In this document: piece by piece, positions 1 to 12,100 of the stretch
How the letters are laid out: every line of letters begins with the position of its first letter
Position numbering within the stretch: the stretch's first letter is position 1
From: Sindora glabra
Taxonomy: Eukaryota > Streptophyta > Magnoliopsida > Fabales > Fabaceae
Length of the DNA: 64,000 nt
Assembly: GCA_020226215.1 (NCBI GenBank)
Contig: CM035236.1
Coordinates: forward strand, 46,251,057 to 46,315,056
Reading direction: 5' to 3'
Notes under the pieces: generated by a model
What the model was told of the DNA's origin: nothing
Seen by the model: the letters and a program-made list of their open reading frames with translations, nothing else
The model's database searches: none
Made by a program: the position numbers and the translations under genes

Positions 1-113
1 TACAGCCGCCACCCACTCAACCTATTGACACCATAGTTCACACAGGTAATCTTACTACATGTCTATCCTATTCCAATTCTAGATAGGTCATTGACTTTAA
101 GGCTATTGATCAT

Positions 114-509
114 ATGATGGGTCAAACAGGTATACTATCTTTCTTTAATAATTCTTATTCTTCACATGTCACTTTAGCCAATGGGTCTACTGGTTCTATT
201 GTTAGAAGTGGCATGGTTAATCTTACCTCTGATATCTCTTTCTCTAATGTTTTGTGTCTTCCAAATTTTCCATTCAATTTATTTTCAGTTAGCCAAATTA
301 CCCGTGTTTATAATTATGGTGTTTTCTTCTTTATTGGTTATTGTGTATTTCAGGATCTATTGACAAAGAAGATTTTTAGTAGGGGATATGAATCCGGGGG
401 ATTATATATGCTAAATGACAAAGTTTCTCAATCAATTGTTGTTGCTACTACCCCTACTCCATATCCATTGCACTATCACCTTAGCCACCCCTTGTTGCTC
501 TATTTATGA
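114..509 (+). pseudogene. Copia GAG-pre-integrase domain remnant
   Basis: In an intact copia polyprotein this segment joins the protease to the integrase and supplies its N-terminal zinc region. The reading frame is open for about 131 codons. Recognisable family motifs are VTLANGSTGS near the start, an LCLPNFPFNLFSVSQ-type stretch near residues 47-61 and YESGGLYML near residues 92-100. These match the plant copia protease/GAG-pre-integrase junction. The zinc-binding His/Cys region (CHLSHP in relatives) survives only as YHLSHP before a stop at about 507. The ATG at 114 is just the first in-frame Met; the true polyprotein began upstream, outside the window. Confidence 0.75.
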
Positions 510-1434
510 AAATTGTGCCCTAGTTTAGCATCTATTTCTCATTTAAATTGTGAGTTTTGTCAATTTGCTAAATCAATCTTATATTCCTAGAGTTAATAAG
601 CAAGTTCTATCCCTCTTTGAATTACTACATTCAGATATTTAGGAGCCTTACTTGATTATTTCAAAGTTTAGTTTTCATTATTTTATATCTTTTATGGATG
701 ATTATTCAAGAATAACTTGACTATATTTAATAAAAAAATCATTCAGAGTTGTTTAATATTTTTTATACTTTTCATGCTGAGGTTACAAATTAATTTCAAA
801 TAACTATTTGTAATTTTCAAAGTAATAATACTAAAGAATATTTCTATACACAGTTTTTAGCTTATTTGTCCTAGCATAGTATAATTCGTTAGTCTTCCTG
901 TGCTATCACTCCATAACAAAATGGAGTAGTTGAATGAAAAAATTGAAATTTATTGGAGGTTTCCAAGCCTTTTTATTTAAAATAAAAGTTCACAAAGTTT
1001 TTTGAGCAAATGCAATTTCTATAGCCTATTTTCTCATCAATTGCATGCCTTCTTCTGTTCTTGATGGTCAGGTATCTTTTTCTATTTTGTTTCCTTCTAA
1101 GTCTTTTTTTTCTATTTCCCTATGTATTTTTGGGTGTACTTATTTTGTTCATGATCATTGTCCTTAGGTATCGAAATTGGATCCTCGGTCTTTGAAGTAT
1201 GTTTTTCTTGGCTATTCTTGTACTAAAAAAAGGTATCGATATTTTTCTTTTGAGTTAAATCGTTACATTATATCTTCTGATATTTCATTTTTTGAGTCTA
1301 CCCCATTCTTTGGACTTTCTCTATCTTCATCCCCCTTGCTCGATTTAGATCATGTTAATGAATACTTTCTTGTACCTTCTCCTTTATTGGACTCACAAGT
1401 TCCTCTACTCACTGGTCATGCAACAACCATTTGA
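510..1434 (+). pseudogene. Copia integrase core, heavily decayed
   Basis: Fragments of the integrase catalytic core can be followed through several frames. The segment around 640-720 resembles the zone holding the first catalytic Asp, and an NNAKEY-like block lies near 820-845. The region near 1020-1060 corresponds to the conserved NRMPSSVL block. From 1177 a frame opens with DPRSLKYVFLGYS, the classic post-integrase motif of plant copia elements, and runs to a stop at 1434 through an FFESTPFF motif. Frameshifts and stops make it non-functional. The assignment rests on motif order and on the neighbouring domains. Confidence 0.65.
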
Positions 1435-1679
1435 TCTAGACTTGATTTCCTATAATCTATTAGCTTCATCTCCTCTACCGGCTTCTTCCTCATCAGATCC
1501 TCCTCCTGTGTCTTTTGATTTGGATATTCCTATTGCTTACCGAAAAAGTACATATACTTGTACTTAGAAAGGTAACCCTTACCACCTTTATTCCATCTTC
1601 GCCTATGCATCTTATTCTTCTTTACCTACTTCTTCTCAAACCTTTATTGCTTCTTTAGATTCTATAACTATTCCCAAGT

Positions 1680-2560
1680 CCTATTTTGAAGCTCTTTCTC
1701 ATAATGGGTGGTGTGCTGCCATGAAGGAAGAAATGACAGTTCTTGAAGCTAATCACATATGGGATCTTGTGCCTTTACTTGATGGTAAATAATTCATTAG
1801 TTGCAAATGGATATTTATGGTCAAAATGAATCTAAATGATTCTATTGCTTGTTTGAAAGTGTGTCTAGTCACTAAAGGATATGCTCAGACCTATAGTGTT
1901 AATTATTTAGAGACTTTTTCACCTGTGACCAAGATTACTTTTGTTTCTTTACTCATCTCTCTTACTGCTACTCATGATTGGTCTCTTCATTAATTGGATG
2001 TTAAAAATACTTTTTTACATGGAGATTTAAATGAGGAGGTGTATATGGAGCAACCACTTGGGTTTGTTGCTCAGGGAAAGTATGGTAAGGTACTACGTTT
2101 AAAAAAATTATTATACAGGCTGAAACAAACTCTTCGAGCTTGGTTTGGAAGATTCAGTGAAGTAGTGATAAAATTCGGAATAAAGAAATGTGATCATGAT
2201 CACTCTGTATTCTATAGGCAGTCTGGTTCAAGATGCATTCTTCTGGTTATATATGTTAATGATATTGTGATCACAAGGAGTGACAAAATGGAGATTTCAC
2301 AATTGAAAGCTTTTCTTCAAGCTAACTTCTAAACTAAAGACCTAAAAGCACTTCGGTATTTCTTAGGCATTGAAATTGCTCGAGGATGGAAAGGAATTTT
2401 CTTATCTCAAAGAAAATATGTGCTTGATCTCTTGAATGATATAGGAATGATTGCCGCTAAACTATATGAAAACTCTATGATTACAAATATTAAGCTTAAT
2501 CCAGAAGATGAAGAGTTACTTGAAGATCTTGAACGGTATAGGAGATTAGTGGGAAATTAA
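1680..2560 (+). pseudogene. Copia reverse transcriptase domain, inactivated
   Basis: This would copy element RNA into cDNA. It begins around 1680 with a block like the WxxAMxEEM start of copia RT (WCAAMKEEM). LDVKNTFLHGDL follows at about 1996, containing the first catalytic Asp region, then EVYMEQPLGF and a shared RLKKLLYRLKQ stretch. The active-site box usually reading YVDD is YVND here (around 2254-2265), so a catalytic Asp is lost as well as the frame being broken. Stops interrupt the segment at about 1789, 1992 and 2331. The longest open piece is 1994-2332. Confidence 0.85.
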
Positions 2561-2802
2561 ACTATCTTACTATAACTAGACTTGATATTACCTTTTTAGT
2601 AAGTGTGGTTAGTCAGTTTATGAACTCTCCAAGGACTTCCCACTAGGATGCTCTTACATATATTCTGAAATGCTTGAAAAAGGCACCTGTTCGAGGAGTT
2701 TTATATAAAAATCATGGTCATTACAGAGTGAAGGTTTTTTCTAATGCAAACTGGGTAGGATGTCTTATAAATTGGAGATCAACCTCTAGGTATTATGTGT
2801 TT
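2560..2802 (+). pseudogene. Copia RNase H domain, N-terminal half
   Basis: After the RT, the connection and RNase H region continues with SVVSQFMNSP and then SNANWVGCLINWRSTSRYYVF, counterpart of the family's DADWAG...STSGYCVF box (shown here in two short parts). The reading breaks exactly in this box at 2802, where foreign DNA begins. It resumes at 4467 in the next conserved element. The catalytic Asp of the family DAD motif is Asn here. Its placement directly against the other half at 4467 is the evidence for a later insertion. Confidence 0.75.
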
Positions 2803-4466
2803 TAGGTTTTGGATTAACATACGCAATGAAATTTTTTTAAATTTTGATCCAAATTTTACTTAGGATTCATGCAAAAGGAGTATAAATCAGTCTTAGGATT
2901 TTACCTTATTTGTACTCGTGTTCTTTTTGAATAAATCTTTGAGAGAACAGATGAATCAAACACTGGCCAAAAGTACAACATCTCTACAATATCCACACGA
3001 AGTGAACAATAACTTCTCCCCTCCACAAAACTGTTAGGATTCGTCTCTCTTACTAGGATTAGGATTAGGATTAGGTATTTTTTGAGTGATTTAGGATTTA
3101 ATGAAAGCATATGTGCATTTTTGCAAGTGCTACCTTCAAGTCCCTTTTACAGAACTAAAGCATATTACAATCTTAATCCTACTAGGATAATGCTTCAAAA
3201 GAATCCTAATTAAACTTAACAGTTATCACCTTATTCTTATCACAGAAAGAGTGAGGAGAGATAGGACTTATTTATTAATTATCTAATATTAGATAATAGC
3301 ATTATCTCATAATATAATTATCTAATATTAAATTAATATATAATTATCTTATATTAGATAATAATATTATCTTATAATATAATTATCTAATATCTAATAA
3401 CATAATTATCTAATATTATTTTAATATCAAATAATATCATATAATATTATATATATTACGTGAACAAATATTATTATCTTAATAATAATATATATATGCA
3501 TTAAAATAAGTCCAATTAATTAGATTTTAATCCAATTAAAGTTTAATTAATTATTGTCTCATTCCAACTCCTTTTGTGTGACGCTACAAGCTCTTACTAC
3601 GTTAACAATGACTTATTATTAGGTTATAAACAGTGAATGGTATCTAACAATACATCACTGCCACTTAAGTAGTAAGAATATATATGATTCGACATCCACC
3701 TAATATGTGATTAACACTTTGCATTATAATCCCTTTTGTAACAATATCTAAATCGAACTAGAGGTATAGAATGTGTCATCCTCGTCAATGTTCAATTTAT
3801 ATTTTTTGATATTGATTAGACTTAAAATAAATTATCAATATCACCTATTGATCCAATTGAGTATGATCATGTATTTCTAAGTCTTACTCAATTAAAGAGT
3901 CCAAGGATATCTCTCTTTTATACAAGAGTAACAAAGTCTCATCTACATCACTCACTTCCTTTTGCATGATTCGTGACACACCTAATTAAAGCCCTACTCG
4001 TCATTCCGATTAAAGGTGATATAGGATGATATCAAAGTGAGTAACTTCTCATGTAAGGAACCATAGTAACTTCAGGTCAAAGGACTATGTATATTTGTAG
4101 TCATATGAGAATAACTAATGACACGTCTATCCACGTAGTATCCTCACATTAGGTTAGTCCAGTACATTATTTACTAATAATGTACTCATGTATTGACTTG
4201 ATATTATATATTCATGATTCATAATCATCAGTCATTATATATGCTAGTCTCGATGTATTATTACTATCCTTTTTCGTAATAATACTTGATTAGGGACATT
4301 TTAGGAATAGCAAACCTATTTTAAGGATAATTATTATATTTAAGTTATAATTTACGCAAAACAAAATAAAAAAAAATATAATAATTGTATTGCCAAAATG
4401 AAGCATAATACATTATGTAATATTGCAATCATCTCTATGATTGGCTCCTAAGACACACACTAATAG
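2803..4466 (-). mobile_element. 1.66-kb non-coding insertion inside the copia RNase H
   Basis: The copia frame stops matching at 2802 and resumes at 4467. The heptamer TGTGTTT is present on both sides (2796-2802 and 4467-4473), consistent with a target-site duplication. The ends form an imperfect inverted repeat: TGTGTTTTAGG at 2796 and CCTAAGACACA at 4447. No coding potential of more than about 70 codons is seen. The size, the non-coding content and the end type suggest a solo LTR or a non-autonomous LTR-like element. The minus orientation is a guess based on resemblance of the right end to known plant LTR starts. Confidence 0.55.
3272..3475. repeat. A+T-only degenerate tandem/palindromic stretch
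   Basis: Variants of ATTATCTAATATTAGATAAT recur about seven times in some 200 bases inside the 1.66-kb insert. The core is a near-perfect palindrome, so the stretch could fold into several hairpins. It looks like local slippage within the inserted repeat. Confidence 0.6.
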
Positions 4467-4870
4467 TGTGTTTGTTAGAGGAAATCTTGTGTCATGGAAA
4501 AGTAAGAAGCAAGCAGTTATATCTCACTCCAGTGTAGAGTTGAATACCAAGCTATGGCTCGTGCTATATTTAAACTTGTATGGGTTAATTACCTTCTTTA
4601 GTAACTTGGCATCAAGACTTATGAGATTATGCAATTATAGAGTGACAATCGACCTACTTCTCACATTGCCTCAAACCCAATCTTTCATGAACGAACTAAG
4701 CATATAGAAGTTAACTGTCATTTTGTTTGATAAAAGTTATAAGAAGGAGTTATTAATCTTAGACATATTAGAACAGGGCAAAAATTAGCTGATTTATTTA
4801 CTAAAGCTCTTCTAGGAAAATGGGTTGATGAAATTTGTAACAAGTTGGGCATAATTGAGATCTATAACCC
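4467..4870 (+). pseudogene. Copia RNase H domain, C-terminal half
   Basis: The frame resumes with VFVRGNLVSWKSKKQAVISH followed by SSVELNTKL, the highly conserved copia RNase H stretch (normally SWKSKKQ..VSRSSAEAEY). Later pieces include a block resembling the DCHFIREK region, then frames leading to LADLFTKAL-like sequence at about 4785-4815, as in copia C-termini. At least two frame changes are needed to follow it, so it is broken. It ends just before the polypurine tract. Confidence 0.8.
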
Positions 4871-4980
4871 AGCTTGAGGGGGACTGTTAGTAGATAGGTC
4901 CCATATCTATTATATTATGCTATATGTATCTTGTATTATAATATATATAGTGACTATTTAACTTAGTTGAGGATATGGCA
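4871..4980 (+). repeat. Copia polypurine tract and start of a truncated 3' LTR
   Basis: The purine-rich AGCTTGAGGGGGAC ends at 4884. It is the standard plus-strand primer immediately upstream of copia 3' LTRs. The LTR starts with TGTTAGTAGATAGG at 4885. No LTR end can be recognised, and by about 5060 the sequence already belongs to a gypsy remnant in the opposite orientation, so the LTR is truncated or diverged. Confidence 0.65.
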
Positions 4981-5061
4981 ATACAAATTTCGTTCTAAAT
5001 TAACATATGACATTAATTGAAGTTCCCAAGTTAATCAAGATACACTCAAATCTTCTATTGT

Positions 5062-7563
5062 CTATAATGTAGGATCTTTACACTTCTTAAGTGAGTTTGG
5101 TTGAAGAATGACTAATATATTTAACCTCATGCTCACTTTTTCATTATAATGCTGCTTTCTCTTATAGGTACATAAATCCTTAAGGAATTTAGTATACTTC
5201 AAAATTTGCTTGATGGCATCCAATAATGAAATATTAACTTCCACATTTCTAAAAGTCTCCAAAATCTCTCTATCTCTATTAACTTCTTTTATTTTTTAGA
5301 TTGTGTAGTTTTGTTTAGAAAGGGAAATGGTTTTGTATAATTTGTTAGTTTTTTTAATAATTCTAGTTTCTATATTTTCTAGTTTGTTTAATATGAACTT
5401 TTTGCCAAATTATTAACATCTATTAATTATTTTTGCTTGTTTTACTAATTTGTTGGTTGAGGATTTGTATGCACATGAACCTTTTTACCACTTCTTTAGA
5501 TAATGGTGGAAACATTATCTCTCAAGTTACGAATTATTTAAGAAGACAATCTATTAGAACCTTAGGATTTAAGCTCATTCAAGGAAGAAGCTAGCTAGCC
5601 AATTTATGCTTGTAAATCTTGCATTATTATGTTTGTTCTTTGTTGAAATTACATGTTATTAGTAGTTATTTGTTTAATTAAATCCTTAGAGGATGATTGA
5701 GAAGATGAGGATGAAGTTACTTATTGGTTTAGGAAGTTTTGGTATTAGATTTGCTTAGAAGGTTAAGGTTGCTGGAATAGAGAACTGTTTAGCTAGTCTA
5801 ATTAGTTATTGGATTAGTGCATTGCTATATCTAAAATTTGAGTGATCTTTCTAACCAAGATTGTAAAAGTTAGAGTAAAGATCACATCTAGGCTATTACT
5901 ATTGTTAGTATTGATGCTACTGTTAGTACTAAAGTTTTCCAAGAAAGATTGCTGCCACATAGGTTTGATATTAATTATCATCTTCTTGTAATTAGGACAC
6001 AAATTAGTAGGATGATTAAGACAAGAGCATATACCACAAGGTTTAGCAAGAAAAGGAGCTTTGAATTGCTATTGTCCTATTGCTATTTACTTTACTAAAG
6101 AGGTCAATTTATCTATTTTATATTCTATTTTTTATTAATCTACATGAGAAAAGCTCATCTCGTTCACATCTTTAGTGGTAATAATCATCCTGGTGCTAAA
6201 TAACTAGGAGTTTATTGCTGTGTTAGTTATTAAATCTTTAATTTCCATCGGCATTTCACCAACTAATGCTCTTCCACTTATAACATTAATCATACTCCAA
6301 TCCATAAGAAGAAGTCCTTTATAGAAATATTAAATGAGAAGTTCCTCACTAATCTAGTTATGTGGGTAGCTAAAATGTAGCTTCTTAAATCTCTCCTAAT
6401 CATCATACAATATCTTACCATTTAACTACGTTATGCCATATATGTCTTTTTTAATAGTGATAACTTTTGAAGTAAGGAGGAATTTCTCAAGGAACAACCT
6501 CTTCATATCATTCTAACTTGTAACAGAACTTAGTTGTAGGCAGTACATCCTATCTTTAGCTTCATCAATAAATGAAAAAGGAAGCACCCTCAAGTTGATA
6601 TGGTCTTTTGAAATGCTATAAGGGTTCATCATTAAACAAATCACATAGAACTCCTTTAAGTGTTTATGAGGGTCTTCACCTACAAGACTATGAAATCTAG
6701 GAAGCAAATGCATTAATCTAGATTTAAGCTAAAAGTTAGCATCAAGTTCAAGATATTGGATGCCTAAAGTTGGTGAGTAGCATTAGGGGCACCTAATTCC
6801 TTTAATATTCTATTGGTAGCTATGTTATCATAATTGTATAAAGGATCAAAATAGGGGTTAAGGATGCTATAACTACATGTGTTTTAATCCTACAAGGCAA
6901 ATGAAAAGTTTTATCTATTTTAGGATTAAGTTCTAACAATTCACTAATAGATTACCTAGTTGTGCACTACATACACCAAATAGAACCATAGAAATACCAA
7001 AATACTAATATAAAATCAAAAACCACTTAAAACATATTTAATTAACTTATCTAAATATTTTTAAAAATTATAGACTACCATAGTATGAAAACTATAATTA
7101 TCATAATTCGTAAATGCAATAAAAAATCTTTAAAAATATTAAAAAATAATTTAAATGATGGAATTTAGCTAGAAAGTAGGGGGCTCGTTGTTAGCAAGTA
7201 ATGTGTAAAATTTTCTATCATTAAAATTTTTTTAGCTTAATCAAAATTAGTCATTTTGGCACCAATTCATAGAAATAGGAGGCAATACAAGTGCAACTTG
7301 TTCGAATGAGTCAAAAACTTCTAGTAAAATGTAAAATAAAGTAATATATGATGGAAAATGATGAATTAAAATGGATGAATATACAATAGCTAAAGAATGG
7401 AAGAAAATGTAAGAAAAAGCAAAAAAGTGATAGATACTGTAAAATATAAGGAAACATTATCAAATGCAAAAAAATTGATTAGAATGCCTGAACAATTATG
7501 AAAAATACAACTAGTAGAAGAAAAGAAGGGATGAATTCAAGTGGATCCCTAGTAATGATGCCA
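5062..7563 (-). pseudogene. Gag and leader of a decayed Athila/Tat-type gypsy element
   Basis: Read on the minus strand, the order is primer site (7544-7563), leader, gag (about 6730-6120), zinc knuckle, then the gag-protease linker (5262-5062). The gag piece at 6713-6513 contains FHSLVGEDPHKHLKEF and LRVLPFSF, hallmarks of plant Ty3 gag. Lower down, a block with YFYKGLLLMDWSMIN is preserved. A CCHC knuckle (CGIC, four residues, His, four residues, Cys) lies near 6035-5995. The 5262-5062 piece resembles the corresponding part of the element at 53.5 kb (KYTKFLKDL versus SYTKFLKDI). Protease, RT and integrase would lie below 5062 but are absent, replaced by the copia element. Confidence 0.8.
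7544..7563 (-). other. Decayed tRNA-Asp primer-binding site
   Basis: On the minus strand it reads TGGCATCATTACTAGGGATC. The expected plant tRNA-Asp primer site is TGGCGCCGTTGCCGGGGATC. All six differences are transitions, most of them at positions that were CpG. The site follows LTR-like sequence ending near 7571 and precedes the gag leader. Confidence 0.65.
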
Positions 7564-7570
7564 AAATTTT

Positions 7571-9150
7571 GACACATGCGTCACAACACAATCAAAATTA
7601 GATATTAGTGTTTCATAAAATAATTTGAAATATAGGATAACAAATAGGTCGAACCCTAATAATCCACTTAACATTATCCTTTCATAATGATTAACTAACA
7701 AACAGAATGCAAAAAGAATGCAAAATCAAAACAAAATAAAGTACAAAAAAAGGTGAAACAAGACAAAATGCAAGAATATAAACAAGATGCAATTAATAGA
7801 AATAGAATACAATTAGGAGTTTTTGATTTGAAATTTAAACAAAACTAATAAAAATAAAATATAATAGTAATATAAAAAGAAAATTAATACAAAAACATAA
7901 TTGATAGAAGGATTTAAGGGCTTTTGTTTAGATTAATAACATATTAAATGTATTTAATAATTCTAATTAATTTTTTAACCTTGAATTATTTAAGCTCTTG
8001 CAATAATTCATGAATTCTATATTAGATAACCATCTAAAATTTTACCAATTAATTTTAGCAAAGTGAAGTAATCACTATAATCTATAAAGCTAAATTGAAA
8101 TTAATTTTAAAGTAGAATTTAGTTGAATTGAAGGATTAAACTAGAAACCTCTGATTTAACCTTTCAACTCTTTGTTCTAATGTGAAAAATAGTCATTAAC
8201 CAACTATAATTTAACATGAAAATATATAAACATCAAAAGTCATAAGGTTGAATATAAATTATACTAAATCAATATTCAACTTATTTAATTTCAAGTAATT
8301 AGCACAAAAAAATAGGGAAAGAGGAAAATCAATTTAGAAGAATTAATATTACAATTTAAGATCTTATAATCTAAATAGAAATAAGTCTCAAATTCCTTGA
8401 ATTAACTAAAAATTTAGCCTTTTATAGTTGAAGAAGAAGAAACTTGAAAAAGAGAGAAAAACTATCTAGTGTTTATTTTTCCTATAGAATTATGTAAAAA
8501 GTATTCTTGCCTTTGGAGGCCTAAAACCCTCTATCTGATTTGCTATTCTTTAAAACCTAATAAATCTAAACCATATGCCTTTATGACTACTAAAAATAAG
8601 GTCTTACTAATTTTAGAAACCTAAAATCTAATTTACAAAATAATGCATTACAAAAGTTATTATAGTAAAATCTCATAGATCTAATTTCTAACCAATATAA
8701 GACCACGAAAACTATGTAATTTTGCTAAACTCAAAACATGAAAGTTGTAGAGGTGGATTTTAGGAAGCTTTAAGCACTAGTTTTATATTGATTGGACCTC
8801 CAAATATAGCCTAAAAACTAAAATTGACTGAGTTTGGAAAAAAATAGAGCTTCAAATTCTTAGCTAAATTAAACCTTCTAAATGTCCAAATTAGGCTTTG
8901 ACTATAAAATTTGTAGAGCTTTTTTCAAGCTTTTTAATGATATAAAGATTAACCAAATCATATATTTAGAACTTAAGATATAGTCAAAATTTTGAAATAG
9001 TTTAAAAATCTAGCATTAATTGAATAATTTCAAAATATTATAAGCCTAACCAGAAATTATATAACAAAGGTCAATTCAATAAAATTAAGTATATTTAACA
9101 CACTATAAGATATAAAATAGAAGAAAATAATACAGATAAAATTTTGCATG
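7571..9150 (-). repeat. Probable 5' LTR of the minus-strand gypsy remnant (outer end uncertain)
   Basis: Sequence directly outside the primer site must be the 5' LTR if the remnant is in place. It ends (minus sense) in TGTCA at 7571. It is A+T-rich and non-coding. No partner LTR exists in the window, so the outer boundary of about 9150 is only where the texture changes. Confidence 0.35.
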
Positions 9151-9159
9151 CCATTGAGA

Positions 9160-12100
9160 CCTATGTTTGCTCAGTCCGCTAGAGCAAGATAAGAAACATG
9201 ATTTGATATTAGAGAAGCACATAAAGTTATGTGGCAGTTAGATAAAGCAAAAAGCTTAAGGAGCTTGAGCATGGTATTTACATGGCCATGTATCGTAGAA
9301 AGACATTGAAAATTTGCATTAAAAAAAATCAATTCTCAGGCCATGAAAAATCATCCTATCTTGATTGTGACCATCAGGGATTTTAGAGAAATTAGTGAAC
9401 TCTTCCGATGATAGCAACACAATAAATTGATTGGATTTGAGAATCTTAGAAAATTGAGCATGATGCCCTTTAATATTTCTGGCAACAACAACTAAAAAAT
9501 GATCAAAACCAATTTCAAGATAATTTGAACCATTCTTGACTGATAATTGTGGCAAGGTAGATCACATATTGCACTAATGATAATTTTATATTACATTGAA
9601 TAGGATTAGGGTTTCTAATCTGATCTGATTGAATGACCATGACCTCTTTATGTACAGGTGGTGTTTTCATATTGTGAAGGTCCTCTTGTTGTGAATGCTA
9701 GAAATTTCTAGTAAATATTACTAGTATTGGAAGTCATTCAAGAGAAAATTAGGCTTATGTCCAATTGGATGTAGGACTTGATAAAAGAGAGTCCTTTTTA
9801 GAATATGAGTTATTGTGATTTAGTGAATATTATGCTGAATTAAATATAAATTATATTTGCTCCTTAGTCTATTCAAATATAAAATTCCATTTCAATATTT
9901 GTTGTCAAAAATATTTTAATTTTTGCTAAAATTAATGATGAAATAAGTAGCAGATTCTTTAGGGTCTTATATAGTTTCGATTGCATCCAGCAAAACCAAG
10001 ATTTTTCTTTTTTTTCTTTTAAATCAATTGAGTTACGTTGGACTTGAACCAATCCATTTTATATAATTATACATGAATACCAACCCGAAAATTCGAAGAC
10101 CTGACCTACGTACTCCTCTTCTCCTCTTCTTTTTAAAAATATCATTTGAATAATTTCCAATGATTATTTTCTCCTTTCCAATTTTGAACATCATTATACG
10201 CTCAATAATTAAAAATGGAGGAGTTTGAGGTGGTGATCTCATGTTTATAAAAAAGAAAATAATAATACCATTGAATACTTAACAAGGGGTACCCAAAGCC
10301 TTTGCACGATATATGGGCTGGTTGGTCTTTGCAACTTTTCATATTAATTTTATAATTCTTTTAAATTTTATAACTTTTTAAATAAATTTTACATTTTTTA
10401 TAGATCTCTTAAATATTTTCATTTTATAAATATGATTATTTATATTACAAAATTTATGAAAAAAATTATACATTATAAATTTTATATAAAACATAGCATT
10501 CTTTATCTCACACACTTTTAATATAAAAAAGTTTGAATTTATTAAAAAATTATAAATCTTTTAAAGAATTATACAAAATCACACATTTCCCGCAAGGGAA
10601 ACAAAAATCTTCACAATAATATCTTACAATGTATTATTTCCTACAATTATTCTCCTATTACTTAGGTATCGAATGATCTGACTTTTGATAAATTATTTTA
10701 TAAAACTGTAATCGATCGAATTTCAATTTTTAACGTATCTATTTACATAATGTATATAATTATGATTATAATTTTTTTAATGAAAATCATGGTATCATAG
10801 ATCTAGAATTATAAATTTTATATTAGTTTTTTATAAAATTTAAGAGAATTTTAAATATGTATCCACGTATTATCCCAACTGTGCTAATAGAGTGAAGAAG
10901 ATGATTAAAACCTTATTTTAATATTTAAAATATTTGATTTACGTTAATTTTATTTTTAAAAAAAGATTTGTATTAATTTAGATTTTTAAATTTTAAATTC
11001 ATGTAAAATTTTAATCTTAGTACGAATCAAATTTTATATAATTTTAATTTCTATATTAAATTAATTTTTTTAATTTAAATTTTAAAGAATTAAATTGATG
11101 AAAATTTTACTTTTCAAATAAAATTGACATAAATCAAATATTTTAAGGACGGGTTGTGGAAAGTTGTGCTAGCTGCCTACACACTACGGACAAAACACTT
11201 GCTCGCCGGCTGCTGGCCGCCGGCCGTCTTGTTTGACCAAAGGCCCCTTGCATTTCATTTTTTCAAGAGGCCTACGTATTATTCTATTCGCTGTCAATTT
11301 GACCCGAGGACTTTCTTGACGTTTTCTTTCCCTTGAATGTGCGTTATGTATGCTTTTACGAGATACCTTATTAGGCGGGGAGCATATAATATAAATTTTC
11401 ATTATTAATAAATAATGAAAATGATAATAAATATATAAAGAGATCGTTGATAAATTAATTATTAAAAATTTTATATTTATTTTGTCTTTTATATTTATTT
11501 TAATTTTTATAAATAATTGACGCATAAATTCTGCATCCCCACGCAAACTCAGATTCTCCCGTGTATTATGGGTACTTTTCGATGTGATGAATTTGTTGAA
11601 ATCGAATCACTATTTGATTGGTTTAGGCTTAGAAATCAATTGCTTGTGGTATCCAGAAAGAGTCAATAGTCTAAGTGTATTAGAAAAGTAGCCAAAATTA
11701 AATCTTTATTATTACTAAATTTCAATAAAAGAAATTGCTGCTTGACAATTAAATATTATACAAAAGTCAATAATTGTTGGCATCCGACAAATTCAAGCAC
11801 TTCTCTATACGCATTCCTTAAATTAAAAAAAAAATTGTCATACTTCAATAGTGATAAGTTATTTAACATTTTAAATTCAAAGCTAGGATAAAAATAGAGG
11901 GGAGAATCATGACGTACTATCATGTCAATGCACTACTAAAAAGAAAGCATTTCTAATTTTAATGTAATACTAAAAATTTTAATATTACTTTCATTTATAT
12001 TTTAATAAAAAATAATTACATTATAAATTTTAATAATTATATGAAAATACTTTATTTATTAAAATATAAGTATAAGGAAAGAATATTAAAATCTTGTTAT

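Larger units (their letters stand above)
1..4980 (+). mobile_element. Decayed Ty1/copia retrotransposon, 5' part outside the window
   Basis: The domain order runs GAG-pre-integrase (about 114-509), integrase remnants (about 510-1434), reverse transcriptase (about 1680-2560) and RNase H (2560-2802, resuming at 4467), then a polypurine tract and an LTR start. Integrase before RT is diagnostic of Ty1/copia. Every domain carries stops or frame changes, so the element cannot move itself. A 1.66-kb insert splits RNase H. The 5' LTR and the gag start would lie left of base 1. Confidence 0.9.

Noticed and set aside
9319..9555. 78-codon minus-strand frame
   Set aside because: Reads somewhat protein-like, but I recognise no domain and it sits at the uncertain edge of a decayed LTR. 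Not supportable as a gene.
10033..10242. 69-codon minus-strand frame
   Set aside because: Lys/Arg/Ile-rich chance frame in A+T-rich spacer; no motif or neighbour supports it.
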